From positions 1 to 36,039 of the forward strand of contig SVUF01000007.1 of NCBI GenBank assembly GCA_015063395.1: a stretch of DNA of 36,039 nt, read 5' to 3'. Source of the stretch: Oscillospiraceae bacterium (lineage in GTDB: Bacteria > Bacillota > Clostridia > Oscillospirales > CAG-272). Of this stretch, positions 14,446 to 23,504 are shown piece after piece. The notes under the pieces are model-generated. The model saw only the letters and a program-made list of their open reading frames with translations. It was not told the DNA's origin and did no database searches. Position 1 is the first letter of the stretch; every line of letters begins with the position of its first letter. The position numbers and the translations under genes are program-made.

Positions 14446-15447
14446 TCAGATGTTGTTAAGGTCAGTTTTGAGAATTTCTACAGTAAGGTCAACGCAAGCG
14501 TCATAGTCCTTCTTGCTGATGGTCTCGTTTACGGAATGGATATATCTTGTGGGTACGGAAATTCCTGTTGCCTTTGCGCCCTTGCCCGTCATCTGAATGG
14601 ATGATGTATCAGTTCCGCCTGCCTCAAGGATCTCAAGCTGATATGGAATCTTCTTTTCCTTTGCGATCTTTTCAATTGCTCTTACAAATCCAATATCACA
14701 AATTACAGACGAATCCTTTACCTTAAGAGCCGCTCCGTTTCCAAGGCGAACCTCCATGGGCTTTGCTCCCTGGGCATCTCCTGTTCCTGTTACATCATAA
14801 GCTATGCCGTAATCGGGCATGATTGCATATGCCGATGTCTTTGAGCCACGGCAGCCTACCTCTTCCTGTACTGTAAATACAAAATAAGTATCGTTTGCAC
14901 ACTCTTCTGCTGCAAGAGCTGCTCTGATCATTACAGCGCATCCGAGCTTATCGTCAAAGGGACGGCCGGAATACAAACCTCCCATAAGTCTTTCAACATG
15001 GGGCATCATTGCACATGTATCTGCAACGTTTACCTTTGTCATTGCAGTTTTCTTGTCCTTGGCTCCGATATCAATTACAAATTTGCTCTGATTGTAGTCC
15101 CCTGCTCCAACACCTGCTTCGGGAACAAGAACACCCTTTGTTCCGTTTTCAAATACTACTGTTCCGAATGCAGCAGCCGCAAAGTTTATTCCTCCAATTG
15201 TATTGATTCTGATATATCCATTGTCCTGAATATGAGTTACGATAAATCCGATCTCGTCCATATGACCTGCAAGCATAAGCTTCTTCGGATTGGGAGCAGT
15301 ACCCTTTTTGAAGGCTATAAGGTTGCCCATGTTATCACGTGTTATGGAATCAACATGATCCTTAAGCATTTCTTCAATTACTACTGTGAGCTCATGCTCT
15401 CTTCCCGATACGGAAAGTGTTGTCATTAATTTCTTGAAAACATCCAT
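14446..15447 (-). CDS. M42-family metallo-aminopeptidase
   Basis: 333 residues, full length for M42 (glutamyl/deblocking aminopeptidase, historically called endoglucanase). The di-metal ligands are visible: His62 and Asp64 in LAGHMDEIGF, Asp in RPFDDKLGCAV, the catalytic Glu-Glu in FTVQEEVGCRGS, Asp in AYDVTGTGD, and the final His in TRYIHSVNE. These enzymes form large cytoplasmic dodecamers that trim peptides from the N-terminus. GAGG lies upstream of the ATG. It sits 10 bases after hisS and 11 before the PLP lyase gene, so it is expressed as the middle gene of that unit. Confidence 0.93.
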   Translation of the reverse strand: MDVFKKLMTTLSVSGREHELTVVIEEMLKDHVDSITRDNMGNLIAFKKGTAPNPKKLMLAGHMDEIGFIVTHIQDNGYIRINTIGGINFAAAAFGTVVFENGTKGVLVPEAGVGAGDYNQSKFVIDIGAKDKKTAMTKVNVADTCAMMPHVERLMGGLYSGRPFDDKLGCAVMIRAALAAEECANDTYFVFTVQEEVGCRGSKTSAYAIMPDYGIAYDVTGTGDAQGAKPMEVRLGNGAALKVKDSSVICDIGFVRAIEKIAKEKKIPYQLEILEAGGTDTSSIQMTGKGAKATGISVPTRYIHSVNETISKKDYDACVDLTVEILKTDLNNI

Positions 15448-15457
15448 TTTCTTTACC

Positions 15458-16816
15458 TCATTTCAAATTAATTATTTTTGCGGCTTTTTTGCCGTTAACG
15501 TATGTTATTATTTGCTCTGCTGCCTTGTCAACCTCAAACTGAGCCTGCGCTCCGCTTTCCATGTTCTTTAAGGTTATATTTCCCGATGCGATTTCATCTT
15601 CTCCGACGAATATTACAAAAGGAATTCCAAGACGGTTTGCATAATTGAGCCTTGATTTCATTTTTCCGCCCTCTGTGCTGATCTGTGTTTTGATGCCCAT
15701 GCGACGAAGCTTTGCGGAAAGTCCTATAATATATGATGTATCCTCAATCATGGGAAGGATCATGACATCGCAAGGCGCAACATATGCTTCATCAATATAA
15801 TTCATTTCCGAAAGAATGTAGAACAGTCTTGTAAGACCGATGGAAATTCCAACTCCGGGCAGATGACGGTCGGTATAGAAGGAAGCAAGCTCATCATATC
15901 TGCCTCCCGAACAAATGCTTCCGATCTCGGGATGACGGTTGAAGGTGGTCTCATATACCGTTCCTGTATAATAGTCAAGTCCTCTTGCAATAGAAAGATC
16001 AACCCTGTAATTCTTTTCGGGAACGCCGAACATGGCAATTGATTCGATTACTGTTTTAAGCTCCGAAACACCGAGATCATACTGCTCATTCTTGCCAAGG
16101 TACATATCCAGCTTGTCAAAAGCCTCGGAATTGTTGCTTGTTGACGCAATGAAATCTGTGATCTTCTCGCAATCTTCTTTTTCAATTTCAAGAAGCTGAA
16201 GCTCAGCAATAACCTTTTCCTTGCCGATCTTCTCAATTTTGTCAACAGTTCTCATTATATCCTGTGACTTGTCGGACAGTGAAAGAATTTCATAAAAGCC
16301 GTTAAGTATCTTTCTGTTGTTGATCCTGATAGTAAAATCGTCAAGACCGAGTCTTGTGAATATGTCATATATCATTGACGGAATCTCTGCATCATTTAGC
16401 ACGGAAAGCTTACCGTCTCCGATTATGTCTATATCAGCCTGATAGAACTCTCTGAATCTTCCCTTTTGTGCGCGTTCCCCGCGATATACCTTTCCGATCT
16501 GATACCTTCTGAAGGGAAATGAAAGCTCGCCTGCATTTTTTGCAACATATTTTGCAAGAGGAACCGTCAGATCAAAGCGCATAGTCATATCATTGTCGCC
16601 CTTTGCAAAACGGTAGATCTGCTTCTCTGTTTCTCCGCCCGCCTTGGCAAGAAGCACCGACGAAGCCTCAAGCACCGGTGTATCAAGGGGCAAAAAGCCG
16701 TAAAGACGGTATACCTCTTCAAGAGTTGATTTGATCTGTTCAAATTTCAATTGCTCCTTGGGCAAAAGCTCCATCATTCCCGAAAGCGTCTTGGGAACTA
16801 TTTTCTCATTACTCAT
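15458..16816 (-). CDS. hisS: Histidyl-tRNA synthetase
   Basis: 452 residues, a class II synthetase that charges tRNA-His. The class II motif 2 region (FPFRRYQIGKVYRGER...REFYQADIDIIG) and the two histidine-specific blocks RGLDYYTGTVYE and CSGGRYDELA are all present. The motif 3-like GVGISIGLTRL and a C-terminal anticodon-binding domain (about 355-440) complete it. The full RGLDYY block and the C-terminal domain mark it as HisS and not the HisZ regulatory paralogue. GAGG precedes the ATG. The leader between promoter and start is only about 40 bases, so there is no room for a T-box riboswitch, the usual control of clostridial synthetase genes. Confidence 0.96.
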   Translation of the reverse strand: MSNEKIVPKTLSGMMELLPKEQLKFEQIKSTLEEVYRLYGFLPLDTPVLEASSVLLAKAGGETEKQIYRFAKGDNDMTMRFDLTVPLAKYVAKNAGELSFPFRRYQIGKVYRGERAQKGRFREFYQADIDIIGDGKLSVLNDAEIPSMIYDIFTRLGLDDFTIRINNRKILNGFYEILSLSDKSQDIMRTVDKIEKIGKEKVIAELQLLEIEKEDCEKITDFIASTSNNSEAFDKLDMYLGKNEQYDLGVSELKTVIESIAMFGVPEKNYRVDLSIARGLDYYTGTVYETTFNRHPEIGSICSGGRYDELASFYTDRHLPGVGISIGLTRLFYILSEMNYIDEAYVAPCDVMILPMIEDTSYIIGLSAKLRRMGIKTQISTEGGKMKSRLNYANRLGIPFVIFVGEDEIASGNITLKNMESGAQAQFEVDKAAEQIITYVNGKKAAKIINLK

Positions 16817-16855
16817 ATTTATTTTTCCTCATTTTTCTTTTATTGTATATATGTT

Positions 16856-16884
16856 ATTGTATATGTTTTTTCATTCATTGTCAA
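16856..16884 (-). promoter_or_regulatory. Consensus promoter of the hisS operon
   Basis: Minus strand TTGACA (16884-16879), 17-base spacer, TACAAT (16861-16856), 40 bases upstream of the hisS start. Confidence 0.85.
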
Positions 16885-16910
16885 TAGAAAATAAATTTAC
16901 TTTTTGTATA

Positions 16911-16939
16911 TTTAATTTTCAAACTATATGTATTATAAT
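16911..16939 (+). promoter_or_regulatory. Probable promoter of the zinc-ribbon protein gene
   Basis: TATAAT at 16934-16939 with a weak TTTAAT 17 bases upstream (16911-16916). The start codon is 31 bases downstream. It lies back to back with the hisS promoter. Confidence 0.5.
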
Positions 16940-16970
16940 AAAACTGTAATATTGATCTTGGAGGTATATC

Positions 16971-17288
16971 ATGGGAATTATAGAAAATACACTCGTTTTT
17001 CTTTTCAAATATTTTTGGCTTATCCTTTTCTTTGTGATCATTCTTTTGATCATCACCGTCATAATTGCAAACTGTGTTCAAAAGCACCGTATTGTAAAAA
17101 AGGAACGTGAGCGCTCCTCAAAGCTTTTGAAAATGAGTTATGATGACGACGACCAATTCTCAGTTGCAAAGCACATTGACGGCGAAACCCCAAAAAACAA
17201 AAAATACTGTACTGTTTGCCGCTCACTTGTGGACAAAAAAGTGAAGATTTGTCCTGTTTGCAAAAGTCCGTTCAAAGAAATTAAATAA
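16971..17288 (+). CDS. Membrane-anchored zinc-ribbon protein
   Basis: 105 residues. One hydrophobic segment spans about 15-34, followed by a basic stop-transfer stretch (QKHRIVKKERER), so the C-terminus should be cytoplasmic. The tail carries two CxxC pairs, Cys80/Cys83 and Cys94/Cys97, in KYCTVCRSL...KICPVCKSPF, a compact zinc ribbon. GGAGG at 16961-16965 supports the start. Such small anchored ribbons are common in Clostridia, and their role is not known to me. It is a single-gene unit ended by its own terminator. Confidence 0.8.
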   Translation: MGIIENTLVFLFKYFWLILFFVIILLIITVIIANCVQKHRIVKKERERSSKLLKMSYDDDDQFSVAKHIDGETPKNKKYCTVCRSLVDKKVKICPVCKSPFKEIK

Positions 17289-17304
17289 AACAGCTTATCC
17301 ATTA

Positions 17305-17350
17305 GGAGCTGTAAAAAATTCTTCTTGGTTTTTTACAGCCCCTTTTTTAT
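17305..17350 (+). terminator. Intrinsic terminator of the zinc-ribbon gene (GGAGCTGTAAAAA family, copy 3)
   Basis: GGAGCTGTAAAAAA (17305-17318) pairs with TTTTTTACAGCCCC (17329-17342) with one A-C mismatch, followed by TTTTTTATT. It lies 16 bases after the stop at 17288. On the minus strand it lacks a T-run, so it is a poor terminator for rsmB. Confidence 0.9.
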
Positions 17351-17413
17351 TGTAAACTGTTTGATTTTGAAATATAAAAACAAAATGCGTACTTGATCTA
17401 CAGCTACGAATCC

Positions 17414-18736
17414 TCAATTGATCTTTTTCATTTTAGAAATGAAAAAGCCGTCAGTTTTATGAACATCGGGAAAAAGCGTCAGAACTCCTTCCTCACACTT
17501 GATTCCGCCGACCTCAAAAGGAATTGTTTCAAAATTCTTGAACTCATCAAGAAAGCTTCTCAAAACACTTTCGTTTTCTTTTTTTGAAAGAGTACAGGTT
17601 GAAAAAACCATCTCCCCGCCCTTTTTCAGATACTTTGCAGAAGCTCTTAAAATATCAAGCTGAATTTCGGGCAAACGCTTTGTCATTTCAAGATCCTTAT
17701 ATCTGAGCTCCGGCTTCTTCTTCATTACTCCGAAGCCCGAGCAAGGAAGATCGCACAAAACCTTATCAGCCTTTCCGAAAAGCTCCTCCTGTGGATTTCT
17801 TCCGTCTCTTTCGCCAATTGTTATAATATCAATACCAAGCTTATTTGCAGATGATTCGATCAGTGACAGCTTGGATTTATGTATATCAAAGCTATAGATC
17901 CTGCCAACATTATTCATTTCCATGGCAATTCCAAAGGATTTACCACCGGGACATGCACATGTGTCAACTACCGTGTCTCCTTCTCTTGCACCAAGAGCCA
18001 TGACACACAGCTGTGAAGCCACGTCCTGTACCATAAAATCTCCAGATTCAAATTGCGGGATATCGTTTATGTTGTGAGAAACATAGAGACCTGTGGGAGA
18101 ATACTCGGTTTTTTCAACCCATATTCCAAGGTCATTTAATTCAGAACACAGCTCCTCAGTGCTTTTCTTTAGAGTGTTAACTCTGAGGGTTACTCTTGAA
18201 TCGTCATTTGACATCGCGGCAAATATTTTCTCGGTACGCTCAAAGGAATAATCCTCCAAAAACATTTTGCAGATTTCCGGAGAAACTGAATAATTGACCG
18301 AAAGATATTCTACCTGTCCTGCCTCTTTTACAGTTGGAAATTTTATATTTTCCTTATTTCTGCATACACTTCTCAAAACACCGTTAATGTACGGAGCAGA
18401 ATATTTAAACTCCCTTTTTGCGATGTTTACCGACTCGTTACACGCCGCACTGTCGGGGATCTTTTCGCAGTACATGATCTGATACACGCCAAGCCTTAAA
18501 AGACACAGAACACCAATATCCAGTGACTGTAGCTTTTTTGCCGAAAACTGCGAAATGATGTGGTCAAGGGTGATCTTTTTTTCAATCACCCCGTAAAGCA
18601 GCCGTGTATACAACGCCTTGTCCCTACTCTCCATATCGGAGCTTGAAAGCACCGAATTGATCTCAAGAGTGGAATATTTACTGTCTCTGCCGCATCTTAG
18701 CAGAGATTTGTATGCCTCATATCTTGGATTTGCCAT
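17414..18736 (-). CDS. rsmB: 16S rRNA (cytosine967-C5)-methyltransferase
   Basis: 440 residues. The N-terminal 130 residues are the NusB-like RNA-binding domain, and the rest is a Rossmann-type SAM methyltransferase. The SAM loop is VVDTCACPGGKSF (about 257-268). The two functional cysteines of RNA m5C methyltransferases are present: Cys332 in LCDLPCSG and Cys381 in STCTLS. The domain order and length match RsmB (Sun/Fmu). The start codon shares one base with the stop of the YugP-like gene, so it is translationally coupled. This is the end of the nine-gene operon; the rlmN-prpC-prkC genes that follow rsmB in Bacillus are absent here. Confidence 0.95.
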   Translation of the reverse strand: MANPRYEAYKSLLRCGRDSKYSTLEINSVLSSSDMESRDKALYTRLLYGVIEKKITLDHIISQFSAKKLQSLDIGVLCLLRLGVYQIMYCEKIPDSAACNESVNIAKREFKYSAPYINGVLRSVCRNKENIKFPTVKEAGQVEYLSVNYSVSPEICKMFLEDYSFERTEKIFAAMSNDDSRVTLRVNTLKKSTEELCSELNDLGIWVEKTEYSPTGLYVSHNINDIPQFESGDFMVQDVASQLCVMALGAREGDTVVDTCACPGGKSFGIAMEMNNVGRIYSFDIHKSKLSLIESSANKLGIDIITIGERDGRNPQEELFGKADKVLCDLPCSGFGVMKKKPELRYKDLEMTKRLPEIQLDILRASAKYLKKGGEMVFSTCTLSKKENESVLRSFLDEFKNFETIPFEVGGIKCEEGVLTLFPDVHKTDGFFISKMKKIN

Positions 18737-19419
18737 TAATCCCTCGACCTTCCCCTTATCATTAAAAGTCTAATAATATAAAGAATTGACGTTACAAGCG
18801 CCGCAACATATGTGAGAGCCGCCGCGCCGAGAACCTTTTTGACAGCTCCTTCTTCTCCGCTATCTATGATCCTGTCTCCCGACAGAATTGCAATGGCTCT
18901 TGCCGACGCGTTGAACTCAACGGGCAAAGTTACGAGCTGAAAGAATGCAACAACCGAAAAGAAAGCTATTCCAAGTGTCATTAAATCAAAGGAGTCGAAG
19001 AATATACCCAATAATATAAGAAAATACGATGCTGTTGAGCTTATATTTGTAAACTTTACGATACTTGATCTGAGCTTTACGGGAGCATAATTTTCTGCAT
19101 GCTGAATTGCATGGCCGCATTCGTGTGCCGCAACCCCGATTGCCGCAACGGAGGTTGAATTATATGTGCTTTCCGAAAGCCTAACAACATTTGCCTGTGG
19201 GTCAAAATGATCTGTCAGATTTCCGCTTACCCTCTCAACTCTTACATGGTAAAGCCCCTTGCTTGCAAGAATTCTTGTGGCAACCTCGGCACCTGTAAGA
19301 TATCTTCTGTTATTTACTCTTGAATATTTGGAAAAAGTGGAGCTCATGTTTATCTGAACCGCAAGGCTGATAATAAATGATATCATGGCAACGCCAAATG
19401 TTCCGTAATGCCACCACAT
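18736..19419 (-). CDS. YugP-family membrane zinc metalloprotease
   Basis: 227 residues. The zinc-binding HExxH is His99-Glu100-Cys-Gly-His103 within VAAHECGHAIQHAENY. Hydrophobic segments lie at about 8-24, 122-142, 145-165 and 200-222, so the protease domain is membrane-embedded or on one face. The fold and motif match the YugP (Zn_peptidase_2) family; its substrate is unknown. GGAG lies upstream of the ATG at 19419. The gene is inserted between fmt and rsmB, which are adjacent in Bacillus subtilis. Being in the same unit suggests constitutive expression. Confidence 0.9.
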   Translation of the reverse strand: MWWHYGTFGVAMISFIISLAVQINMSSTFSKYSRVNNRRYLTGAEVATRILASKGLYHVRVERVSGNLTDHFDPQANVVRLSESTYNSTSVAAIGVAAHECGHAIQHAENYAPVKLRSSIVKFTNISSTASYFLILLGIFFDSFDLMTLGIAFFSVVAFFQLVTLPVEFNASARAIAILSGDRIIDSGEEGAVKKVLGAAALTYVAALVTSILYIIRLLMIRGRSRD

Positions 19420-19446
19420 AATTTTTTCTCCTTATCTTTTATAGTT

Positions 19447-20379
19447 TTAATTATAAAATTTATCGCCAACAGAAGCGCCTCTTCCGTTTACAAATGCCTC
19501 CGCACTCATTGGCTTTTTTCCCTCGGGAACAAGCTCTGTAAGATATACAGATCCCTTGGCGCAAAGAATCTTAATTCCCTTTGATGATATTTCCGTAATT
19601 AATCCACATTCCCCGTTAACACTTGTTTCTTCCGCAATTACGGTTTTTTTGAACTTGATCTTTCTGCCGTTCAACATTCCATAGGAAAGTGGTATTGGAG
19701 AAAGCCCTCTGACTCTGTTGTGAAGAGTTCTTGCATCAACATCAAAGGAAAGAACAAGGTCGGATTTATCTATTTTGGCAGCATATGTGGACTCCTCATC
19801 ACATTGGGGTATTCCCTTTTGACCCACTGTCATTTTTTCAACAGTATCTGCAAGCAAAGCGGCTCCCTCAATGGACAACTTATCATGCACATCCTCAAAA
19901 TTCATACTATCCTCAAGCTTGAACTTCATAACCGAAAGCATATCCCCTGTGTCAAGCCCCTTTTCCATATACATGACCGTTGCTCCGATCTCCTCCTGCC
20001 CTTCAATTATGGCTCTCTGCATGGGAGCAGCCCCTCTGTATTTGGGAAGTATGGATCCGTGCAGGTTTATACATCCGTATTTTGGATAATTCAATATATA
20101 TTCAGGAAGGATCTTTCCGTAGGCTACAACAACAATAAGCTCGGGGGCAAGCTCCTCAAGTGTTTCCTTGAATGCCTCATTTTTTAAGGTCTCGGGCTGA
20201 TATACCTGAAGTCCAAGCTCAAGCGCCCTCTTTTTTACAGGCGGGGGAGTCAATGTCATATGGCGTCCCTGGGGCTTATCGGGCTGGGTTACAACACCTG
20301 CAACGGTATGCCCTCTTTCAATTAAAGCTTCAAGAGTGGGAATGGCAAAATCGGGCGTACCCATAAATACTATTTTCAT
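19447..20379 (-). CDS. fmt: Methionyl-tRNA formyltransferase
   Basis: 310 residues, the normal length. It formylates initiator Met-tRNA with 10-formyl-tetrahydrofolate. The catalytic trio is visible: Asn105 and His107 in GCINLHGSILPKYRGAAP, and Asp143 in KGLDTGDML. The SLLPxxRGxAP-type loop is conserved as SILPKYRGAAP. The C-terminal domain (about 205-310) that contacts the tRNA acceptor arm is complete. The start codon overlaps the stop of def by four bases (ATGA), so the enzymes that add and remove the formyl group are made together. Confidence 0.97.
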   Translation of the reverse strand: MKIVFMGTPDFAIPTLEALIERGHTVAGVVTQPDKPQGRHMTLTPPPVKKRALELGLQVYQPETLKNEAFKETLEELAPELIVVVAYGKILPEYILNYPKYGCINLHGSILPKYRGAAPMQRAIIEGQEEIGATVMYMEKGLDTGDMLSVMKFKLEDSMNFEDVHDKLSIEGAALLADTVEKMTVGQKGIPQCDEESTYAAKIDKSDLVLSFDVDARTLHNRVRGLSPIPLSYGMLNGRKIKFKKTVIAEETSVNGECGLITEISSKGIKILCAKGSVYLTELVPEGKKPMSAEAFVNGRGASVGDKFYN

Positions 20380-20867
20380 TCTTCTTCCTCTTCTACATAT
20401 TCTTTGATCTCTTTTTTTGTAAGCATCCTTGTTGCCTTATCCTTATAAAGTATACCGTCAAGATGATCAATCTCGTGGCAGAATGCTCTTGCCTTAAGCT
20501 CTGAACCTGTATATGTAACAGGATTTCCGTCAATATCAAGGGCGGTTACAGTTACTCCCATGGGTCGTTTTACAATGCCCCATTTTCCCGGAAGAGAAAG
20601 ACATCCTTCAAGATCCTCCTGCTCTCCGTAATAAGCTACGATCTTGGGATTTATCAGTACAATTGTCTCCCCGGGTTCAGCTTCAACAATTGCGATCCTC
20701 TTCAAAACTCCAACCTGAGGCGCCGCAAGTCCTGCACCCTGTACTTCATGAAGAGTTTCGATCATATCAGCGATCAATGTCTTTATTCTCGGTGTAATCT
20801 CTTTTACTTCCTTACATTTTTTGCGGAGAACCTCGTCTCCGTCCTTTACAATTGTTAAAAGTGCCAT
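20376..20867 (-). CDS. def: Peptide deformylase
   Basis: 163 residues. All three family motifs are present: GAGLAAPQVG (44-53), EGCLSLPG with the metal ligand Cys89 (87-94), and HEIDHLDG with His131, Glu132 and His135. It removes the formyl group from nascent chains using a ferrous or zinc ion. The acidic extension after the catalytic helix (KEYVEEEEE) is short and probably disordered. AGGAGAT lies upstream of the start. It is coupled to fmt downstream and lies 19 bases after priA upstream in transcription order. Confidence 0.97.
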   Translation of the reverse strand: MALLTIVKDGDEVLRKKCKEVKEITPRIKTLIADMIETLHEVQGAGLAAPQVGVLKRIAIVEAEPGETIVLINPKIVAYYGEQEDLEGCLSLPGKWGIVKRPMGVTVTALDIDGNPVTYTGSELKARAFCHEIDHLDGILYKDKATRMLTKKEIKEYVEEEEE

Positions 20868-20886
20868 ATCCTATCTCCTTGTAATT

Positions 20887-23397
20887 CTAAATTGCCGATG
20901 GGTTCATATCTATGTTTACAGCAACATTTGAACCCGATTTCTTTTCAGTATATATTAGCAACTCCGAAAGCGCTTTTCTTGTTGCTTTATTTGATTTGCA
21001 TTTTATTATGATCTTCATTCTCATTTTGTCCCGTATCTTATATACAGGCGCTTCCATTGGACCGAAAACCTGAAGTCTCAGCTCCGAATATTCCCCCTCC
21101 AGCATTTCCTTAAGCTTTTGACAGGCTATATTAACGGAATTTGCAAGTGCCTTTTCATCCTCTGACGAAAAGGTGATTGCCGCTATATCGCAAAAAGGCG
21201 GAAAGACAAGTGCGTGTCTCATTGCTATCTCGTTTTCATAAAAGCCTTTATAGTCCTGCTTTGCCGCCAAAAGAAGAGTGGGATTGTCGGGGCTTGAGGT
21301 CTGAATTATAGCTTTGCCGCTTTTTTCAGCTCTGCCCGCCCTGCCTATTACCTGTGTTATCAGCGAAAATGTTTTCTCTGCCGCTCTGTAGTCTCCCATA
21401 TAAAGTCCTGCGTCAGCATTGATAACACCTACAAGCGTCACTCCCGGGAAATCATGCCCCTTGGTTACCATCTGTGTTCCCAGCATTATATCCTGCTTTT
21501 GGCTTCTGAAATCATCAAGCATACTGTCAAATGCATATTTTGTCTTGGTGCTGTCGGCATCAAGCCTCAACACCTCCGCTTCCTTGAACATGCTTTTTAT
21601 GTGCTTTTCCACATACTGTGTACCGTATCCCATAAACTGAATCACACGGCTTGAGCATTCGGGGCATTTTTCGGGCACTCTGCTCTTATATCCGCAATAG
21701 TGACAAAGCAAATATCCGTTTTCAATTCTGGCACCAAGAGAATCCGCCCACCCCACAGGCGTTTTATCCTTGGTGTGATAAGTCAATGAAACTGAGCAGT
21801 TGGGACACTTGATTACAAATCCGCACAGTGAGCATGTTGCAAAATTGCTGTATCCCCTTCGGTTTACAAACAGTATCGCCTGCTCCTTATTTTCAAGCTT
21901 CTCACACAAAGCCATACGCAAAAGCTCCGACACAGGCTTTGTCATATCAGTGCCTCTTGTATCAAAAATCGTCGTTTCGGGAAGATCGTTTCCCGAATAT
22001 CTGTTTTTTAATTCCACAAGGGTATATGTGCCGTTTTTGGCTTTATAATATGTTTCCACCGACGGGGTTGCCGATGAAAGAAGCATTACTGCATTATTGT
22101 GAGCGCACCTGAACCTTGCAATATCCCTTGCATGATATCTGGGAGTCATGTCTGATTTATAGGTATGCTCCTGTTCTTCGTCTATAATTATCAATCCTAA
22201 ATCATTAAATGGGGCAAATACAGCCGATCTTGTACCTATACAGATCTTTGCCCTTCCTTCGTACATTCTGCGCCATTCGTCAAATCTTTCTCCGTTTGAA
22301 AGTGAAGAATGAAGCACCGCAATATCATTTCCATAAAACGATGAAAACAGCGAAACTGTCTGTGGAGTCAAGGATATTTCGGGAACAAGAACAATTACGC
22401 TCTTTCCTGCCTCAATCACCTTATCGATGACGCTTTTCATTACTCTTGTTTTTCCGCTTCCCGTTACTCCGTGAAGAAGCACCGCTTTTGGCTTACCTTC
22501 TTCACATATAGCAGATATTGTTTCAAATGCATTCTTCTGTTCACTTGAAAGTATATTATCCCGGCTTGATCTTTGTTTGTCTCCGTATGGGATTCTATAC
22601 TGCTTTACGCTTGATATCTTCACAAGCCCCTTGGTAATCAGTGAATTCAGCATTACTCTTGTTGCTCCAAGCTTTTCCCTCAGCTCTCCAACCGAACACG
22701 CACCGAACTCATCTATATACTTAACGATCTGCTTTTGCTTTTGGGATCTTGAAAGGGCGATCATCATTTCATCATCACAGGGTCTTGTAAGCTCTGCGTA
22801 TTCAAGGGTCGCAGCTTTTGTATTGCTTTTTATTCTATACTCGCGGCTTATAAATCCTCCGCCAACAAGCTTTGAAAGCTCAGACTCAAGACCCTCTCCG
22901 AATTTTTTCGAAAGCTCCTCCAGATATACCCCATGTCCGTCACGGCATGTAAATGACCGTTGAACGATGTATTCGTAGATCTTTGTACATTCAACGCCAA
23001 GATGGGAAGTATCAAGCCCTGCTGTTGCAAAATACTCCTTGTCAACCCTTCCGAGAGTTCCTGTGGGCAATATGGTTCTCACAGCATCTCCGATACTGCA
23101 GAAGGTGGTTTCCTTCATATAAAAGCAAAGCTTTAGCATTTCCTCGGACAAAGCCTCCACAACAGTATCGCTGAAAATGCTTGCCACCGACTTTAGCTTT
23201 ACCTTGCTGTCGATGCAGGTATACATCCTGCCCACTACACCTGCACAAAGCTTATTGTTTCTTCCAAAAGGAACGCAAACAAAGCTTCCAAGCTTTATTC
23301 TGTCCTTTAGCGACGGATCTATACGGTATGAATAGCCTATATCTGCAGAATACGGAAGGTCAAGAATATAGACCTCCGCGGTATTAAATTGTTCCAC
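20887..23397 (-). CDS. priA: Primosomal protein N' (replication restart helicase)
   Basis: 836 residues if started at the GTG at 23397. The frame is open to an ATG at 23463, but that ATG has no ribosome site. The GTG follows GAGGG by about nine bases and begins just before the family's N-terminal strand (AEVYILDLPYSADIGYSYRID). The N-terminal DNA-binding domain is followed by the helicase: Walker A HGVTGSGKT, the DEEQ box in LIIIDEEQEHTYK, and later SF2 motifs (QVIGRAGRAEKSG). Eight cysteines in two clusters (TCSLCGFVIKCPNC and LCHYCGYKSRVPEKCPEC) form the PriA zinc site. It reloads the replisome at collapsed forks. The coaBC gene usually found between rpoZ and priA is missing here. Confidence 0.94.
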   Translation of the reverse strand: MEQFNTAEVYILDLPYSADIGYSYRIDPSLKDRIKLGSFVCVPFGRNNKLCAGVVGRMYTCIDSKVKLKSVASIFSDTVVEALSEEMLKLCFYMKETTFCSIGDAVRTILPTGTLGRVDKEYFATAGLDTSHLGVECTKIYEYIVQRSFTCRDGHGVYLEELSKKFGEGLESELSKLVGGGFISREYRIKSNTKAATLEYAELTRPCDDEMMIALSRSQKQKQIVKYIDEFGACSVGELREKLGATRVMLNSLITKGLVKISSVKQYRIPYGDKQRSSRDNILSSEQKNAFETISAICEEGKPKAVLLHGVTGSGKTRVMKSVIDKVIEAGKSVIVLVPEISLTPQTVSLFSSFYGNDIAVLHSSLSNGERFDEWRRMYEGRAKICIGTRSAVFAPFNDLGLIIIDEEQEHTYKSDMTPRYHARDIARFRCAHNNAVMLLSSATPSVETYYKAKNGTYTLVELKNRYSGNDLPETTIFDTRGTDMTKPVSELLRMALCEKLENKEQAILFVNRRGYSNFATCSLCGFVIKCPNCSVSLTYHTKDKTPVGWADSLGARIENGYLLCHYCGYKSRVPEKCPECSSRVIQFMGYGTQYVEKHIKSMFKEAEVLRLDADSTKTKYAFDSMLDDFRSQKQDIMLGTQMVTKGHDFPGVTLVGVINADAGLYMGDYRAAEKTFSLITQVIGRAGRAEKSGKAIIQTSSPDNPTLLLAAKQDYKGFYENEIAMRHALVFPPFCDIAAITFSSEDEKALANSVNIACQKLKEMLEGEYSELRLQVFGPMEAPVYKIRDKMRMKIIIKCKSNKATRKALSELLIYTEKKSGSNVAVNIDMNPSAI

Positions 23398-23504
23398 CTC
23401 TATGATCCCTCGCTTTCTTTTGATTTTTCTTTTTAAAGTAAAATAAGAATCCGTATCATACAAACCATATGACTACAGATTCTCACTTTATGGAAATATG
23501 ATAC

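Noticed and set aside
14998-15429. 143-codon open frame antisense to the M42 peptidase gene
   Set aside because: Cysteine- and tyrosine-rich shadow of a well-supported peptidase gene.
16817-16970. T-box riboswitch upstream of hisS
   Set aside because: No specifier stem or T-box motif; the promoter is 40 bases from the start codon.
17423-17447. Inverted repeat CTTTTTCAT/ATGAAAAAG near the end of rsmB as a terminator
   Set aside because: It is within the coding sequence and no T-run follows; probably chance in a Lys/Phe-rich tail.
19720-20187. 155-codon open frame antisense to fmt
   Set aside because: The frame on the other strand is a complete fmt with catalytic residues; this one has no start signal.
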